Below, one piece after another: positions 9,036 through 18,300 of a DNA stretch of 64,000 nucleotides; positions within the stretch are counted from its first letter, which is position 1; every line of letters begins with the position of its first letter. Origin of the DNA: Chryseosolibacter sp964532595 (lineage in GTDB: Bacteria; Bacteroidota; Bacteroidia; Cytophagales; Cyclobacteriaceae); assembly GCA_964532595.1 (NCBI GenBank), contig CAZHIQ010000007.1:50173-114172 (forward strand). The letters are read 5' to 3'. A model generated the notes under the pieces. It ran no database searches, was not told where the DNA came from, and saw only the letters and a program-made list of their open reading frames with translations. Both the position numbers and the translations under genes were made by a program.

Positions 9036-10787
9036 ATGAAGAACAGCAATAAGAAGAAGAATAAGATTACCATTGCTCACGTATTCAAGACCATAGTCTG
9101 GCCGCGTCGAAAAATTGTAGCGGTCGGGTTAGTCCTCATTGTCATAAGCAGGCTGGCCGGACTTGTTCTGCCGGGAGCTACCAAATACCTGATGGACGAT
9201 GTAATCGTCAATCGTGACATGGAAATGCTCAAGTATCTACTTGCTGCAGTTGCAGCTGCTGTAACCGTTCAGGCTGCCACCTCTTTCCTGCTTACCCGCA
9301 TCCTCAGTGTTGAAGCGCAGCGACTGATTTCGATACTTCGCGCGCAGGTTCAGCAGAAAATCCTCCGACTTCCTGTCCGGTTCTTTGACAACGCCAAATC
9401 GGGTGAACTGGTATCGCGTATCATGACCGACGTGGAGGGCGTGCGCAACCTGGTCGGTACTGGATTGGTGCAGCTCGTCGGTGGTCTCCTTACCGCTGTT
9501 ATATCCCTTGTTCTGCTTATTCGCATCAGTCCGATGATGACGTTGTATGTCCTGGTACCGGTGAGTGTTTTTGGGTTTATATCAACACGCGCATTCGGAT
9601 ACATCCGGCCCATTTTCCGCGAACGCGGCAAGATCAACGCGGAAGTAACCGGTAGGCTCACGGAAACGTTGAACGGCATCCGTGTCATCAAGGGGTTCAA
9701 TGCTGAACATCAGGAAATCACAACATTCGAACGCGGGGTTGAACGCTTGTTTCTGAATGTGAAGAAAAGTCTTACGTCAACAAGTCTGGTAACAAGTTCG
9801 GCGACATTCCTTCTCGGGCTGGCCAGTACGGGCATCATGGGAATAGGAAGCTACATGATCATGCACGGCGACCTCACTTACGGAGACTTTCTTTCGTTTA
9901 CCCTCTATCTGGGCTTCATGATCGCTCCTATCGTACAGATGAGCAATATCGGGAGTCAACTCACCGAGGCTTTCGCGGGGCTGGACAGAACAGAGGAAAT
10001 CATGAACCTCCCTCCGGAAGAGGACTCTTCCGTTCGAACTATTTCCGTCAGTGAACTCAAAGGTCACATTCAGTTCGACAAGGTATCGTTTGCTTATGAG
10101 CCAGGTAAAGACGTTCTTCATCAGATCAGCTTTGACGCCCCGCCGGGTACCGTTACCGCGCTGGTAGGAACATCGGGATCGGGAAAATCCACAATTGCCG
10201 GTCTGGTAGCAACCTACCTTACCCCCACAGAAGGAACGATCACCGTTGATGGCATCAATCTCTCCATGGTTAAACTGGACAGTTACCGAAGTCAACTCGG
10301 CGTTGTACTGCAAGATGACTTCCTTTTCGAAGGAACCATTAGGGAGAACATCCTCTTTCCCAGGCCCGATGCGTCCGAAGAAGACTTGCAACAAGCAGTC
10401 CGCGCAGCGTACGTTGACGAGTTCTCGAATCGATTTGAAAAAGGCCTGGAGACCGTGATCGGCGAACGTGGAGTCAAGTTATCAGGAGGACAACGGCAGC
10501 GCATTGCCATTGCCCGGGCCGTACTGGCCGACCCACGCATTCTCATTCTTGACGAAGCCACCTCCAACCTCGATACGGAAAGCGAGGCCTATATACAAGA
10601 CAGCTTGCACAAACTCATGAAAGGGCGAACAACTTTCGTGATCGCCCACCGGCTCAGCACGATCCGCCAGGCTGATCAAATACTGGTGATTGAACAAGGT
10701 AACATTGTCGAACGTGGAACTCACGAAGAACTTATTGCCCGACATGGGCGCTACTTCGATCTCTATACTTACCAGGCCCGAATCTGA
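9036..10787 (+). CDS. ABC exporter, fused permease-ATPase (MsbA-like)
   Basis: 583-residue half-transporter working as a homodimer in the inner membrane. The N-terminal type-1 exporter domain has six hydrophobic helices (about residues 25-310) and the C-terminal ATPase has Walker A GTSGSGKS near residue 378, the LSGGQ signature near 482, Walker B ILILDEA near 503 and the IAHRLST switch. MsbA-like proteins flip lipids, and close relatives export drugs; the substrate is not evident here. ATG 9036 was chosen (MKNSNKKKNK): the in-frame extension 52 codons upstream runs through the intergenic region and has no character of the family. A candidate promoter box lies 20 bp upstream. Confidence 0.92.
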   Translation: MKNSNKKKNKITIAHVFKTIVWPRRKIVAVGLVLIVISRLAGLVLPGATKYLMDDVIVNRDMEMLKYLLAAVAAAVTVQAATSFLLTRILSVEAQRLISILRAQVQQKILRLPVRFFDNAKSGELVSRIMTDVEGVRNLVGTGLVQLVGGLLTAVISLVLLIRISPMMTLYVLVPVSVFGFISTRAFGYIRPIFRERGKINAEVTGRLTETLNGIRVIKGFNAEHQEITTFERGVERLFLNVKKSLTSTSLVTSSATFLLGLASTGIMGIGSYMIMHGDLTYGDFLSFTLYLGFMIAPIVQMSNIGSQLTEAFAGLDRTEEIMNLPPEEDSSVRTISVSELKGHIQFDKVSFAYEPGKDVLHQISFDAPPGTVTALVGTSGSGKSTIAGLVATYLTPTEGTITVDGINLSMVKLDSYRSQLGVVLQDDFLFEGTIRENILFPRPDASEEDLQQAVRAAYVDEFSNRFEKGLETVIGERGVKLSGGQRQRIAIARAVLADPRILILDEATSNLDTESEAYIQDSLHKLMKGRTTFVIAHRLSTIRQADQILVIEQGNIVERGTHEELIARHGRYFDLYTYQARI

Positions 10788-10798
10788 CAGGGGCGCTA

Positions 10799-11533
10799 TC
10801 AGCGCGTTCTCCGACTATCATGAGTAGGTGATTCCAGTACACCCTTGAGGTCCTGTATATCCTCACGAATCATCTTCTCCGTCATAGGACTGAACAGTCG
10901 GGCTGCCACGCCACCCAGGTCGCCGGCCGGAACCCGGTAAGTCATCTGAACCCGAACGTCAGTACCTGTGGGAGTTTCTACGAACCTAACCTGACCAGCA
11001 TTGTCGACAGTCGAACCCGGTAATGAGCGCCAGGATATGAACTGGTTCTCCTGATCCTCTACGATTTCAGCTTCCCATGTCAAGGCACCAATGCCTCCGG
11101 GCCCCCTGGCCGTCCATCGCGAGCGATTCTGATCAATCTGCTCGACCTTTTCGAGATGTCGCATGATCCGCGGCAAGTTTTCAAGTCGCCGCCAAAAAGT
11201 GTATACCTCAGCCGCCGGTCTGTTCAACTCGACATTCGTGCGAATATCCACCGGGGCGGCCGATTTTCGTGCAGTATTTCTACCTAGAGCCTGATTTACG
11301 AAGCAGTATCCGCTTACACCGCGCAGGAGAAGAATCCCTCCGCCGAGAAGCATGCCCACCCCCGACGCGCTACCGGCATTTCGAAGACCGGCTATAGTAA
11401 GGGCAACCCCTCCTATCGTCGACAGGAGCCTTTCCCCTTCGCCAACATTTACAGCGCTGCTTCCGGTCGCGGGCGCGAGCGCACTAGCTTCACCACTCGC
11501 GATTGCACTGGTTACTGATCTTTCCGTGTCCAT
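10799..11533 (-). CDS. DUF2892 (YgaP-type membrane) domain fused to SRPBCC lipid-binding domain
   Basis: 244 residues from ATG 11533; the frame is open further upstream but that part has no family character. Residues about 22-85 match the DUF2892/YgaP transmembrane pattern (NVGEGERLLSTIGGVAL, then GGGILLLRGVSGYC), two short glycine-rich helices. Residues about 100-235 form a SRPBCC (START-like, polyketide cyclase type) fold: ELNRPAAEVYTFWRRLENLP through to the C-terminal helix MTEKMIREDIQDLKGVLES. Such fusions are found in soil and freshwater bacteria near stress genes; the ligand is unknown. Converges with the ABC exporter gene with 11 bp between stops. Confidence 0.85.
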   Translation of the reverse strand: MDTERSVTSAIASGEASALAPATGSSAVNVGEGERLLSTIGGVALTIAGLRNAGSASGVGMLLGGGILLLRGVSGYCFVNQALGRNTARKSAAPVDIRTNVELNRPAAEVYTFWRRLENLPRIMRHLEKVEQIDQNRSRWTARGPGGIGALTWEAEIVEDQENQFISWRSLPGSTVDNAGQVRFVETPTGTDVRVQMTYRVPAGDLGGVAARLFSPMTEKMIREDIQDLKGVLESPTHDSRRTR

Positions 11534-11684
11534 AGGCAACAGTTTGTAGATTCCCCCTAAAAATGCGTGCGTACATAGGCCTCGGCAACAATCATCCGGC
11601 CAGCGGGTCGAATGACGCGCCAAATTCACCAGGATAGAGACTTTGTTCAGCGCGCTTCCGTGAGTTGGGGACAGCACTACCCAT

Positions 11685-11849
11685 CTACTTTCGACGCAGT
11701 CGGATCACGATCCAAACGATAACGATGGCTACAATCGCAACCAACACCAGCGCGGTATAAAACCCGGCGCTAAAGATGTCGCCAATCAGCTCACAACCGG
11801 TGAGTAAAAACACAGCGACTAAAATTGAAAGCTGCGATATTCCTTTCAT
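11685..11849 (-). CDS. 54-residue lipoprotein with C-terminal membrane helix
   Basis: Small gene: ATG 11849, TAG 11685. The product starts MKGISQLSILVAVFLLTGCE, a short signal peptide with the lipobox LTGC (lipidated Cys19), followed by a linker and a very hydrophobic C-terminal helix (ALVLVAIVAIVIVWIVI) ending in RLRRK. Proteins of this build (short lipoprotein signal, then a long hydrophobic helix with a basic end) are common in Bacteroidota, usually unannotated; no function is known to me. It lies 11 bp after terC on the same strand, so it is probably the last gene of the mlaE-mlaF-mlaD-terC transcript. Confidence 0.75.
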   Translation of the reverse strand: MKGISQLSILVAVFLLTGCELIGDIFSAGFYTALVLVAIVAIVIVWIVIRLRRK

Positions 11850-11860
11850 AACAGCACTAT

Positions 11861-12637
11861 TTATGTTGTTTCTTCCCCTTTCCTCCGGGATATCTCCGGT
11901 GCGTTCACGTCCGCTTCCTTAAGTTGAACAGGTTTGCTACGCTTGCGTATCTGCATATTCAGTACCTCGACCCCCAAAGCAAAGGCCATTGCAAAGTACA
12001 CGTACCCTTTCGGAACATGGACGTGCAATCCCTCCACTACCAATATCAGTCCGATCATCATGAGAAACGAAACCGCCAGAATCTTCATAGCCGGATGACG
12101 ATTGATGAAGTCGCTGATGGTCGTAGCAAAAATCAACATGATTACCAGGGAAACGACTATTGCGATAACGATAATGACAAGGTTCTCTACCAGACCCACC
12201 GCGGTTAGGATTGAGTCGAATGAGAAAACGACGTCGAGCAAAATGATTTGGATGATCGCCCCCCTTAAAGTGAGCGACGTGCCGTTCTTGTGGGGGTGCT
12301 CTTCCCCTTCAAGCTTTGCATGAATTTCGGAAGTGCTTTTATACAAAAGAAACAATCCACCGAGGATCAGAATCAGATCGCGGAAACTCAGATCAAACTC
12401 TCCGACCGTGATGAACGGATCTTTAAGACCTATAATCCAGCTCACGGTGAACAACAGCAGAATTCTCACCACCAGTGCCAGGGATATTCCGAGATTGCGT
12501 GTTCTCTTCTGAATTTCTCTGGGAAGCCGGTCGGCTGTTATGGAGATAAAAATTATGTTATCAATCCCAAGGACCACCTCAAGGAAAGTCAGCGTCAGCA
12601 GACTTACTATTCCCTCGGTCGTCAGCAAGGCGTCCAT
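11861..12637 (-). CDS. TerC family integral membrane protein
   Basis: 258 residues with about seven membrane helices. Two family motifs stand out: FLEVVLGIDNIIFI in the first helix and DVVFSFDSILTAVGL in the middle, whose acidic residues within the membrane are thought to bind metal ions. TerC/Alx-type proteins are linked to tellurite resistance and Mn2+ export, the latter shown for E. coli Alx; the Alx-like length and motifs fit, but the ion here is an inference. It follows mlaD by 18 bp, an unusual partner for a lipid-transport operon, and precedes the 54-residue lipoprotein gene by 11 bp. Confidence 0.9.
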   Translation of the reverse strand: MDALLTTEGIVSLLTLTFLEVVLGIDNIIFISITADRLPREIQKRTRNLGISLALVVRILLLFTVSWIIGLKDPFITVGEFDLSFRDLILILGGLFLLYKSTSEIHAKLEGEEHPHKNGTSLTLRGAIIQIILLDVVFSFDSILTAVGLVENLVIIVIAIVVSLVIMLIFATTISDFINRHPAMKILAVSFLMMIGLILVVEGLHVHVPKGYVYFAMAFALGVEVLNMQIRKRSKPVQLKEADVNAPEISRRKGEETT

Positions 12638-12655
12638 ACTATTGTCGATAAAGCA

Positions 12656-13663
12656 TTATTGGCCTCCGTTTGCTTTCGATGACGCAGCCTCCGCCTCCCG
12701 TCGCTCCTGGCGTTCCTGACGTCGGAAATATCTCCTGAATAGAAAGTTGTGCCGAAGGGCTTCCATGTTCTCATCGAGTTTCCCGGAAGCCATCGTCACA
12801 TTCTCAATCGTCTCTTTAAGATTCATTGCCACCGCTGTATCCGACAGTAGTACACCTACGGCATTATCGCTATCGTTGACCTTTTTAGTGAGCTGTCTCA
12901 GCTCACTTGAAAATTCGTCAGCCTCTACGCTTACTTTTTCAAGATTTGCCAGTACGTGTTGAAACGTACTCGCATAGCCCGTATCGGATACGAGCATAGG
13001 GATAAGTCCGGGGCCAGACCTCAGATCGCTGACGAGCGACTGAAGTTCGGAGGATGCACGTGCGGTGTTGGCACCCGCCACGCGCAGACTCTGGATCGAC
13101 GATCGTATATCCTGAGCCAATGCACCTTCGTTCAGAAGCTCCCCTACTATTCCACGACCGGCACTGATTCCCTCGGCTATTCGACGCAGGTCCTCGGTTA
13201 TAATGCGCGTATTTTCCCCGACATCCTTGGCAAGCTCGAGGATATCCTGAGTATCCGTTGGCGAAAGTGTTTGCAATGTATCCTCCCGGGTAACCACCCT
13301 ACCGGACTTGCCGGGGCGTATGACGACAATCTTGCTCCCGACCAACCCGTCGGAGCCAATCGATGCTATGGCATCATTGTAAATGAATTGATTCTGACGT
13401 TCACGTAGGGCCAGATGGACGATAACCTCGCCTTCGTTGACTATCCGCACATCGGAGACGGTGCCTACCTTGACACCCGACAACCATACATTGTCGCCCG
13501 GCTTAAGACCTTCGACGTTTCGGAAGACGGCAGCAATGGTAAAGGTGCGGCTAAAGATGTTGTTTTCGCTACCGATGAGGAAAACGGCGGTAAGAAACAA
13601 CGCGATTCCTCCCAAAACAAAAACTCCAAGTCTTATTTGCCGTGCTACTTCTCGTTTTTCCAT
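12656..13663 (-). CDS. mlaD: MlaD family protein (MCE domain lipid-transport subunit)
   Basis: 335 residues. One N-terminal helix (IRLGVFVLGGIALFLTAVFLIG) anchors it in the inner membrane, followed by a single MCE domain (about residues 40-120: AVFRNVEGLKPGDNVWLSGV and KVGTV) that forms the periplasmic lipid channel, and then a long helical tail (about 200 residues, with ALAQDIRSSIQSL-type heptads) longer than in E. coli MlaD. The tail may form a tube as in PqiB/YebT-like proteins. Start: ATG 13663 is preferred; a TTG at 13684 overlaps the mlaF stop by 4 bp and remains possible. Works with MlaE and MlaF encoded upstream in retrograde or anterograde phospholipid traffic. No mlaB or mlaC homologue is in the window. 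Confidence 0.92.
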   Translation of the reverse strand: MEKREVARQIRLGVFVLGGIALFLTAVFLIGSENNIFSRTFTIAAVFRNVEGLKPGDNVWLSGVKVGTVSDVRIVNEGEVIVHLALRERQNQFIYNDAIASIGSDGLVGSKIVVIRPGKSGRVVTREDTLQTLSPTDTQDILELAKDVGENTRIITEDLRRIAEGISAGRGIVGELLNEGALAQDIRSSIQSLRVAGANTARASSELQSLVSDLRSGPGLIPMLVSDTGYASTFQHVLANLEKVSVEADEFSSELRQLTKKVNDSDNAVGVLLSDTAVAMNLKETIENVTMASGKLDENMEALRHNFLFRRYFRRQERQERREAEAASSKANGGQ

Positions 13664-13680
13664 GTTTCCGGTATTGGCGG

Positions 13681-14454
13681 TCAATAATTAAAAAATGGTT
13701 CCAACTCGGGATGTGTGGTGTGCCTGATCTCTTCAAAAGTGCCCTCCACAGCATTTCTGCCTTGAATCAATGCGACAATACGGTCGGCCGTATGTTTAGC
13801 ACTGCTGATGTCATGTGTAATGATGATCGACGCGACGTCGTACTTTTCCCGCATTGACATAATCAGTTCGTTAATTTCCATGGCGGTAATAGGATCCAGT
13901 CCCGCCGTAGGTTCGTCGTATAACATAATCTTCGGCTTCAATATCAGCGTACGGGCAATTCCCACCCGCTTTCGCATCCCTCCCGACAGTTCCGCAGGCA
14001 TTTGGTTCACTGTATGTGCCAGTCCGACATCGTCCAGGGCCGCCATCACCATTTCATCCAGACGTGATTTGTCAGTAATTCCCAGATTGCGTTTCAGCGG
14101 GAACTCCAGATTTTCACGGACCGTCATGGAATCGTATAACGCGCTGCCCTGGAAAGAGAAACCTATCTGCAACCGAAGAGCATTGAGTTCGCGTGACCGC
14201 AATGAGAACACATCTTGTCCCAACACAATGACCTTTCCTTCGTCAGGACGAAGCAGCCCTACCATACACTTGATGAGTACTGATTTACCCGTACCCGACC
14301 GGCCCAGAATCACGAGGTTTTCCGACGCGTAGAGATCGAGGTCGACACCGCGAAGCACCGAGCGATCTCCAAACGACTTCGTCAGGCCGCGAATCGAGGC
14401 CATCACCTGACGGGAGTCCGTTGAACGTTCTGAATTCCTGCTTTGAGTCGTCAT
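13681..14454 (-). CDS. mlaF: MlaF-type ABC transporter ATP-binding protein
   Basis: 257-residue cytoplasmic ATPase of the Mla lipid transporter. Walker A GRSGTGKS, signature LSGGMRKRVGIARTL (the M in LSGGM is usual in this family), Walker B IMLYDEPTAGLDP, and switch His in IIITHD are all present. An N-terminal extension of about 15 residues is low in complexity. The ATG overlaps the mlaE stop by 4 bp (ATGA), indicating a translationally coupled operon. Confidence 0.93.
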   Translation of the reverse strand: MTTQSRNSERSTDSRQVMASIRGLTKSFGDRSVLRGVDLDLYASENLVILGRSGTGKSVLIKCMVGLLRPDEGKVIVLGQDVFSLRSRELNALRLQIGFSFQGSALYDSMTVRENLEFPLKRNLGITDKSRLDEMVMAALDDVGLAHTVNQMPAELSGGMRKRVGIARTLILKPKIMLYDEPTAGLDPITAMEINELIMSMREKYDVASIIITHDISSAKHTADRIVALIQGRNAVEGTFEEIRHTTHPELEPFFNY

Positions 14455-15206
14455 CTTCGGAAAAGATTAGTAAACTGAAGAGCGATGAGGTCGATGATAA
14501 AAATCAAGATCATCGATATAACAACCGCCGAGTTTGCCGCCTTCCCGACTCCGGTAGTTCCCTTCTCGGAGTGATAGCCCGCATAACTCCCGACGATTCC
14601 GATGGCGAACCCGAAGAAAGCCGATTTGATGAGGGAAGAAAAAACGTCGAGGTAGCTAACGTTCACTGAAACTTCGTGGAAGTACAGTTGAAAACTGGTC
14701 TTGTTGAACATATTTACCGTCAGAAAAGACCCGAGCAGCGCAATCGTATCAGCATAAATCACCAACAAAGGGAGGATAATGGTAGCCGCGGTCACCCGGC
14801 TAACCACGAGGTAGGAGAACGGTCGTGTCCCGGAAACCTCCATCGCATCGATCTGCTCCCCCACCTGCATACTCCCCAACTCCGCCCCTATGTTGGATCC
14901 CAGTTTGCCCGCACATATAAGTCCGGTAATGAGGGGGCCCAACGCTCGGACCACTGCCTGCGACACCAGCGATGGCAACCACGATTCAGCACCAAAGGAT
15001 GCGAGTGACGGTCGCGACTGCCGTGTAAAAACCACTCCGGCAATAAAGGCCGTGAAACCAATAAGAAACAGGGATTTGTTTCCCATGAGATAACACTGGC
15101 GCAAGATTTCCCGCCACTCATAGGGCGGCGTAAAAAAGGTCCTGATGACGTTGATTATAAACTGATAGATATCCGCTACGCGGATCAGAAACTGCTTCGA
15201 TTTCAT
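14451..15206 (-). CDS. mlaE: MlaE family permease
   Basis: 251-residue inner-membrane permease of the MCE/Mla lipid transporter, with about five helices and the family hallmark GAELGSMQVGEQIDAMEVSG around residues 105-125, which contacts the ATPase. First gene of the mlaE-mlaF-mlaD set on the minus strand. The gene begins 186 bp from the divergent tamB gene; a promoter should lie in that gap, but I found no sequence matching the Bacteroidota consensus well. Confidence 0.94.
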   Translation of the reverse strand: MKSKQFLIRVADIYQFIINVIRTFFTPPYEWREILRQCYLMGNKSLFLIGFTAFIAGVVFTRQSRPSLASFGAESWLPSLVSQAVVRALGPLITGLICAGKLGSNIGAELGSMQVGEQIDAMEVSGTRPFSYLVVSRVTAATIILPLLVIYADTIALLGSFLTVNMFNKTSFQLYFHEVSVNVSYLDVFSSLIKSAFFGFAIGIVGSYAGYHSEKGTTGVGKAANSAVVISMILIFIIDLIALQFTNLFRR

Positions 15207-15392
15207 CCGTAATCGTTCTGTGCCACGAGCTCAACTCCAACAGCATGCCCGCGCTACGTCCGCCGCTACAGCGCTGCTCTTCAGGCGTATTTTTCAGGTG
15301 TAGAATTAAATACCCGGTCTTATCTTACCGAAATATTTTGCGAAATCGTTGAGGCATAACATTTTCACGTTACGCCTGAAATCGAACTCATA

Positions 15393-18300
15393 GTGAAGCG
15401 CATCCTCCGGATCTTCCTTAAGTCTATCGCATGGCTGATCGCGGGTGTAGTGATCCTGATTACACTGGTCGTTATTGCGGTACAATTCCCCGGTGTACAG
15501 ACACGCATCGCACGGGAAGGTGCCGTGCTGTTAGAGGAAAAAATCGGGACCCCAGTGCGGATCGACAAGCTCCGGATTGGTTTCCCTGAAACAATCGCTA
15601 TCCAGGGATTGTATCTCGAAGATCAGCGTGGCGATACTCTTATCTATTTAGGGCGGATGTCTGTAAGTACCGATCTTCTCGCCCTCCTTTCCAATGAAGT
15701 CATCCTAAACCACATTTCCGTCGAACGTTTGAGAGCGAATATCAACCGCTCTGCTCATGATACTTCGTTTAATTTCTCGTATATACCTGCGGCACTCGCC
15801 GGGTCCGAACCGCCTGACACCAGTCAGCAGGAAAGCCCCTGGGCGATTTCACTTGAGTCCCTGCTATTCCGGGACATTGCAATCTCCTTCCATGACCACG
15901 CCGGCGGCACTATCGCGGATGTGATCCTCGGGGAGTTTTCGATTGGCCTGGATACGTTCGATCTGGAGAACAGTGTTTACAAGGCCTCAGAAATCCGTCT
16001 GACGAACTCAAAATTACAACTTGAACAACGCCCGGCCCGGATAGTCTTGCCGTACGATCCAACGGATACGGTGTCGGTCGGACTTCCGGACATAGGCTTC
16101 CGACAACTATCGATCACCAACCTTGACGTCGACTTCAACGAAACACTTTCAGGAACACGTCTGTCGGCTGAAGTCGGAAATGCCGCAATCAATGCAAAAA
16201 GGATCAGTATTCGCGACAACGACGTCAGGTTGAAAGACGTGCAGGTACAACGCACCTTTATTGCTGTACATAGCACCACAGCCGTCCTCACAGACAGCAT
16301 GGAAGCACCAGTGGAGCCAGCCTCAATCCCCGACCCGTGGCACATAACCGTCGACGAAGTCAGCCTGGCCGACAATGCCGTTCAGTACTATGACCTCACA
16401 CAACCCTCGGCGAGTGAAGGAATAGACTTCTCTCGGCTTTGGATAACGAAGTTGCGGCTGGAGGCGAAGTCGATCGCCTACTCGCCCGACGGCATGTCGG
16501 CAACGCTGGAAGACTTCTCCTTTCGCGAAAGAAGCGGGCTTGGTTTGACGGGAATGAAAGGACGAATAACGCTCGGAGAGACGGAAGCTCGTTTGGAAGA
16601 TTTCGTGGCGAGCATAAACAGAAGTGAGCTCCGCGCCGATCTTCAGGCGCAATACCCTTCGTTGCAGCGTATCGCCAGCAACTATCAGGACGCCACCATC
16701 GAGGCATCCGTATCATCCGACATAGGAACCGCCGATCTGCTCTTTTTCCAACCCTCCCTCCGCGACAGCCTTCCGATCAAACTGGATAAAAACCCGCGCG
16801 TTCAATTCAAGACACAACTATCGGGTACGTTGGCCGACGTTCAACTCCGTATGCTGGAGATCAACGCGTTTGACAAAACGCATCTTCAAGCTTTCGGTAC
16901 GATAAAAGGCGCCCCCGATATGGAATCCCTTCGGATGGATATAATCTTGAATAAGCTCTTCACTACCCGCACTGATCTGGAGACAAACCTGTCAGAAAAT
17001 ATAATCCCCGATTCGCTCATCATCCCCGACTGGATCAACATCCGGGGTCGATACCTGGGCAGTATGAAGGTCGCAACTACCGATGTACATCTAACTTCCG
17101 ACATGGGAGGGGTCGATCTCAATGGTCATATTAACATCGATTCACTGTCCGATAACCCGGGCGTCGACGCCTCCCTTACCACAACCGATCTCAACATCGG
17201 ACGCTTCCTCAATAAGCCCGACTCTGTTTTGCGATCATTGAGCATGATGGCCACAGTCAACTTGTCGGGACTCTCTCTTCAAACCATGAAGGGTGATTTC
17301 AAAACGGTGGTGTCCAACTTCTTCTACAACAATTACACGTACAGCGATCTGACCATCGACGGAACATTAGATGCGGGGAAGCTCAAGGCACGAACAGCTA
17401 TGGTCGATGACAACCTCGAGTTCGTTGCCGACATTGACTATCAGTTTGACCAGGAAGTTCCGAGGTATGGTCTCTTGTTTGACCTGACCAACGCCAACTT
17501 TCAAGCGCTAAACCTTGCCAAAGATCCTATCCGCGCCCGGGGTTCGCTGCAACTCGACCTCCGCACAAGCGACTTTCAAAAAATCAACGGGAATGCTGGC
17601 CTGCGCAAAGTTGCGATCTTCAATGGCGACGAACTATATGCAATCGACTCACTCCTCTTCGCTTCCATCGATCAGGAAGGACGGTCTGAAATCAGTATCA
17701 CGTCAGACTTGTTCACAGCTGACTTTCGTGGCTCATTCAACGTATTCCAGCTTCCAATGGCCATGCAGCGGTTCATCAACAATTACTACCACATGGACGA
17801 TACGCTGGAGGTCGTCGACACCGGCCCGCAGCACTTCGCCTTCAACATAGAATTGCGCAATACCGAACTCCTTACCGAACTTCTCGTCCCTGAGCTGAAG
17901 GAATTCGTCCCCGGAAAAATCAGCGGCATCTTCGACAGTGAACGGGATGTTCTGAATATTGACATCGCCCTGGATCGCATACTCTACGGAAATATCGGCA
18001 TAGACTCCTTAAGCATCCGGACTCGATCCGACAGCTCGGCCCTTGACTTTCAACTTGTGATCGATGAGCTCATGTTCGACTCATTACGGATAGACGGGAT
18101 TGAGCTCAGCGCTGTACTGGCCGATGATGAGATGAAGACAAAAATGTTTGTCTTCGATTCCTTGAATCAGCACAAATACGTCCTCGCGGGCGTATTCAAG
18201 AGCATTGACGAAGGCATCGATCTCATTATATCCCCCGATGAAACCAAGCTCAACTACCTGAACTGGACCGTCCCTCCTGATAATTACATCCGGTTCAATC

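Noticed and set aside
9777..10394. Antisense open frame of 205 codons inside the ABC exporter gene
   Set aside because: Its product shows no domain or codon character and lies fully opposite a gene with all ABC motifs.
10785..10800. Small hairpin GCGCT-ATC-AGCGC between the ABC exporter and the SRPBCC gene
   Set aside because: Only 5 bp of stem and no T run on either side, so a terminator cannot be claimed.
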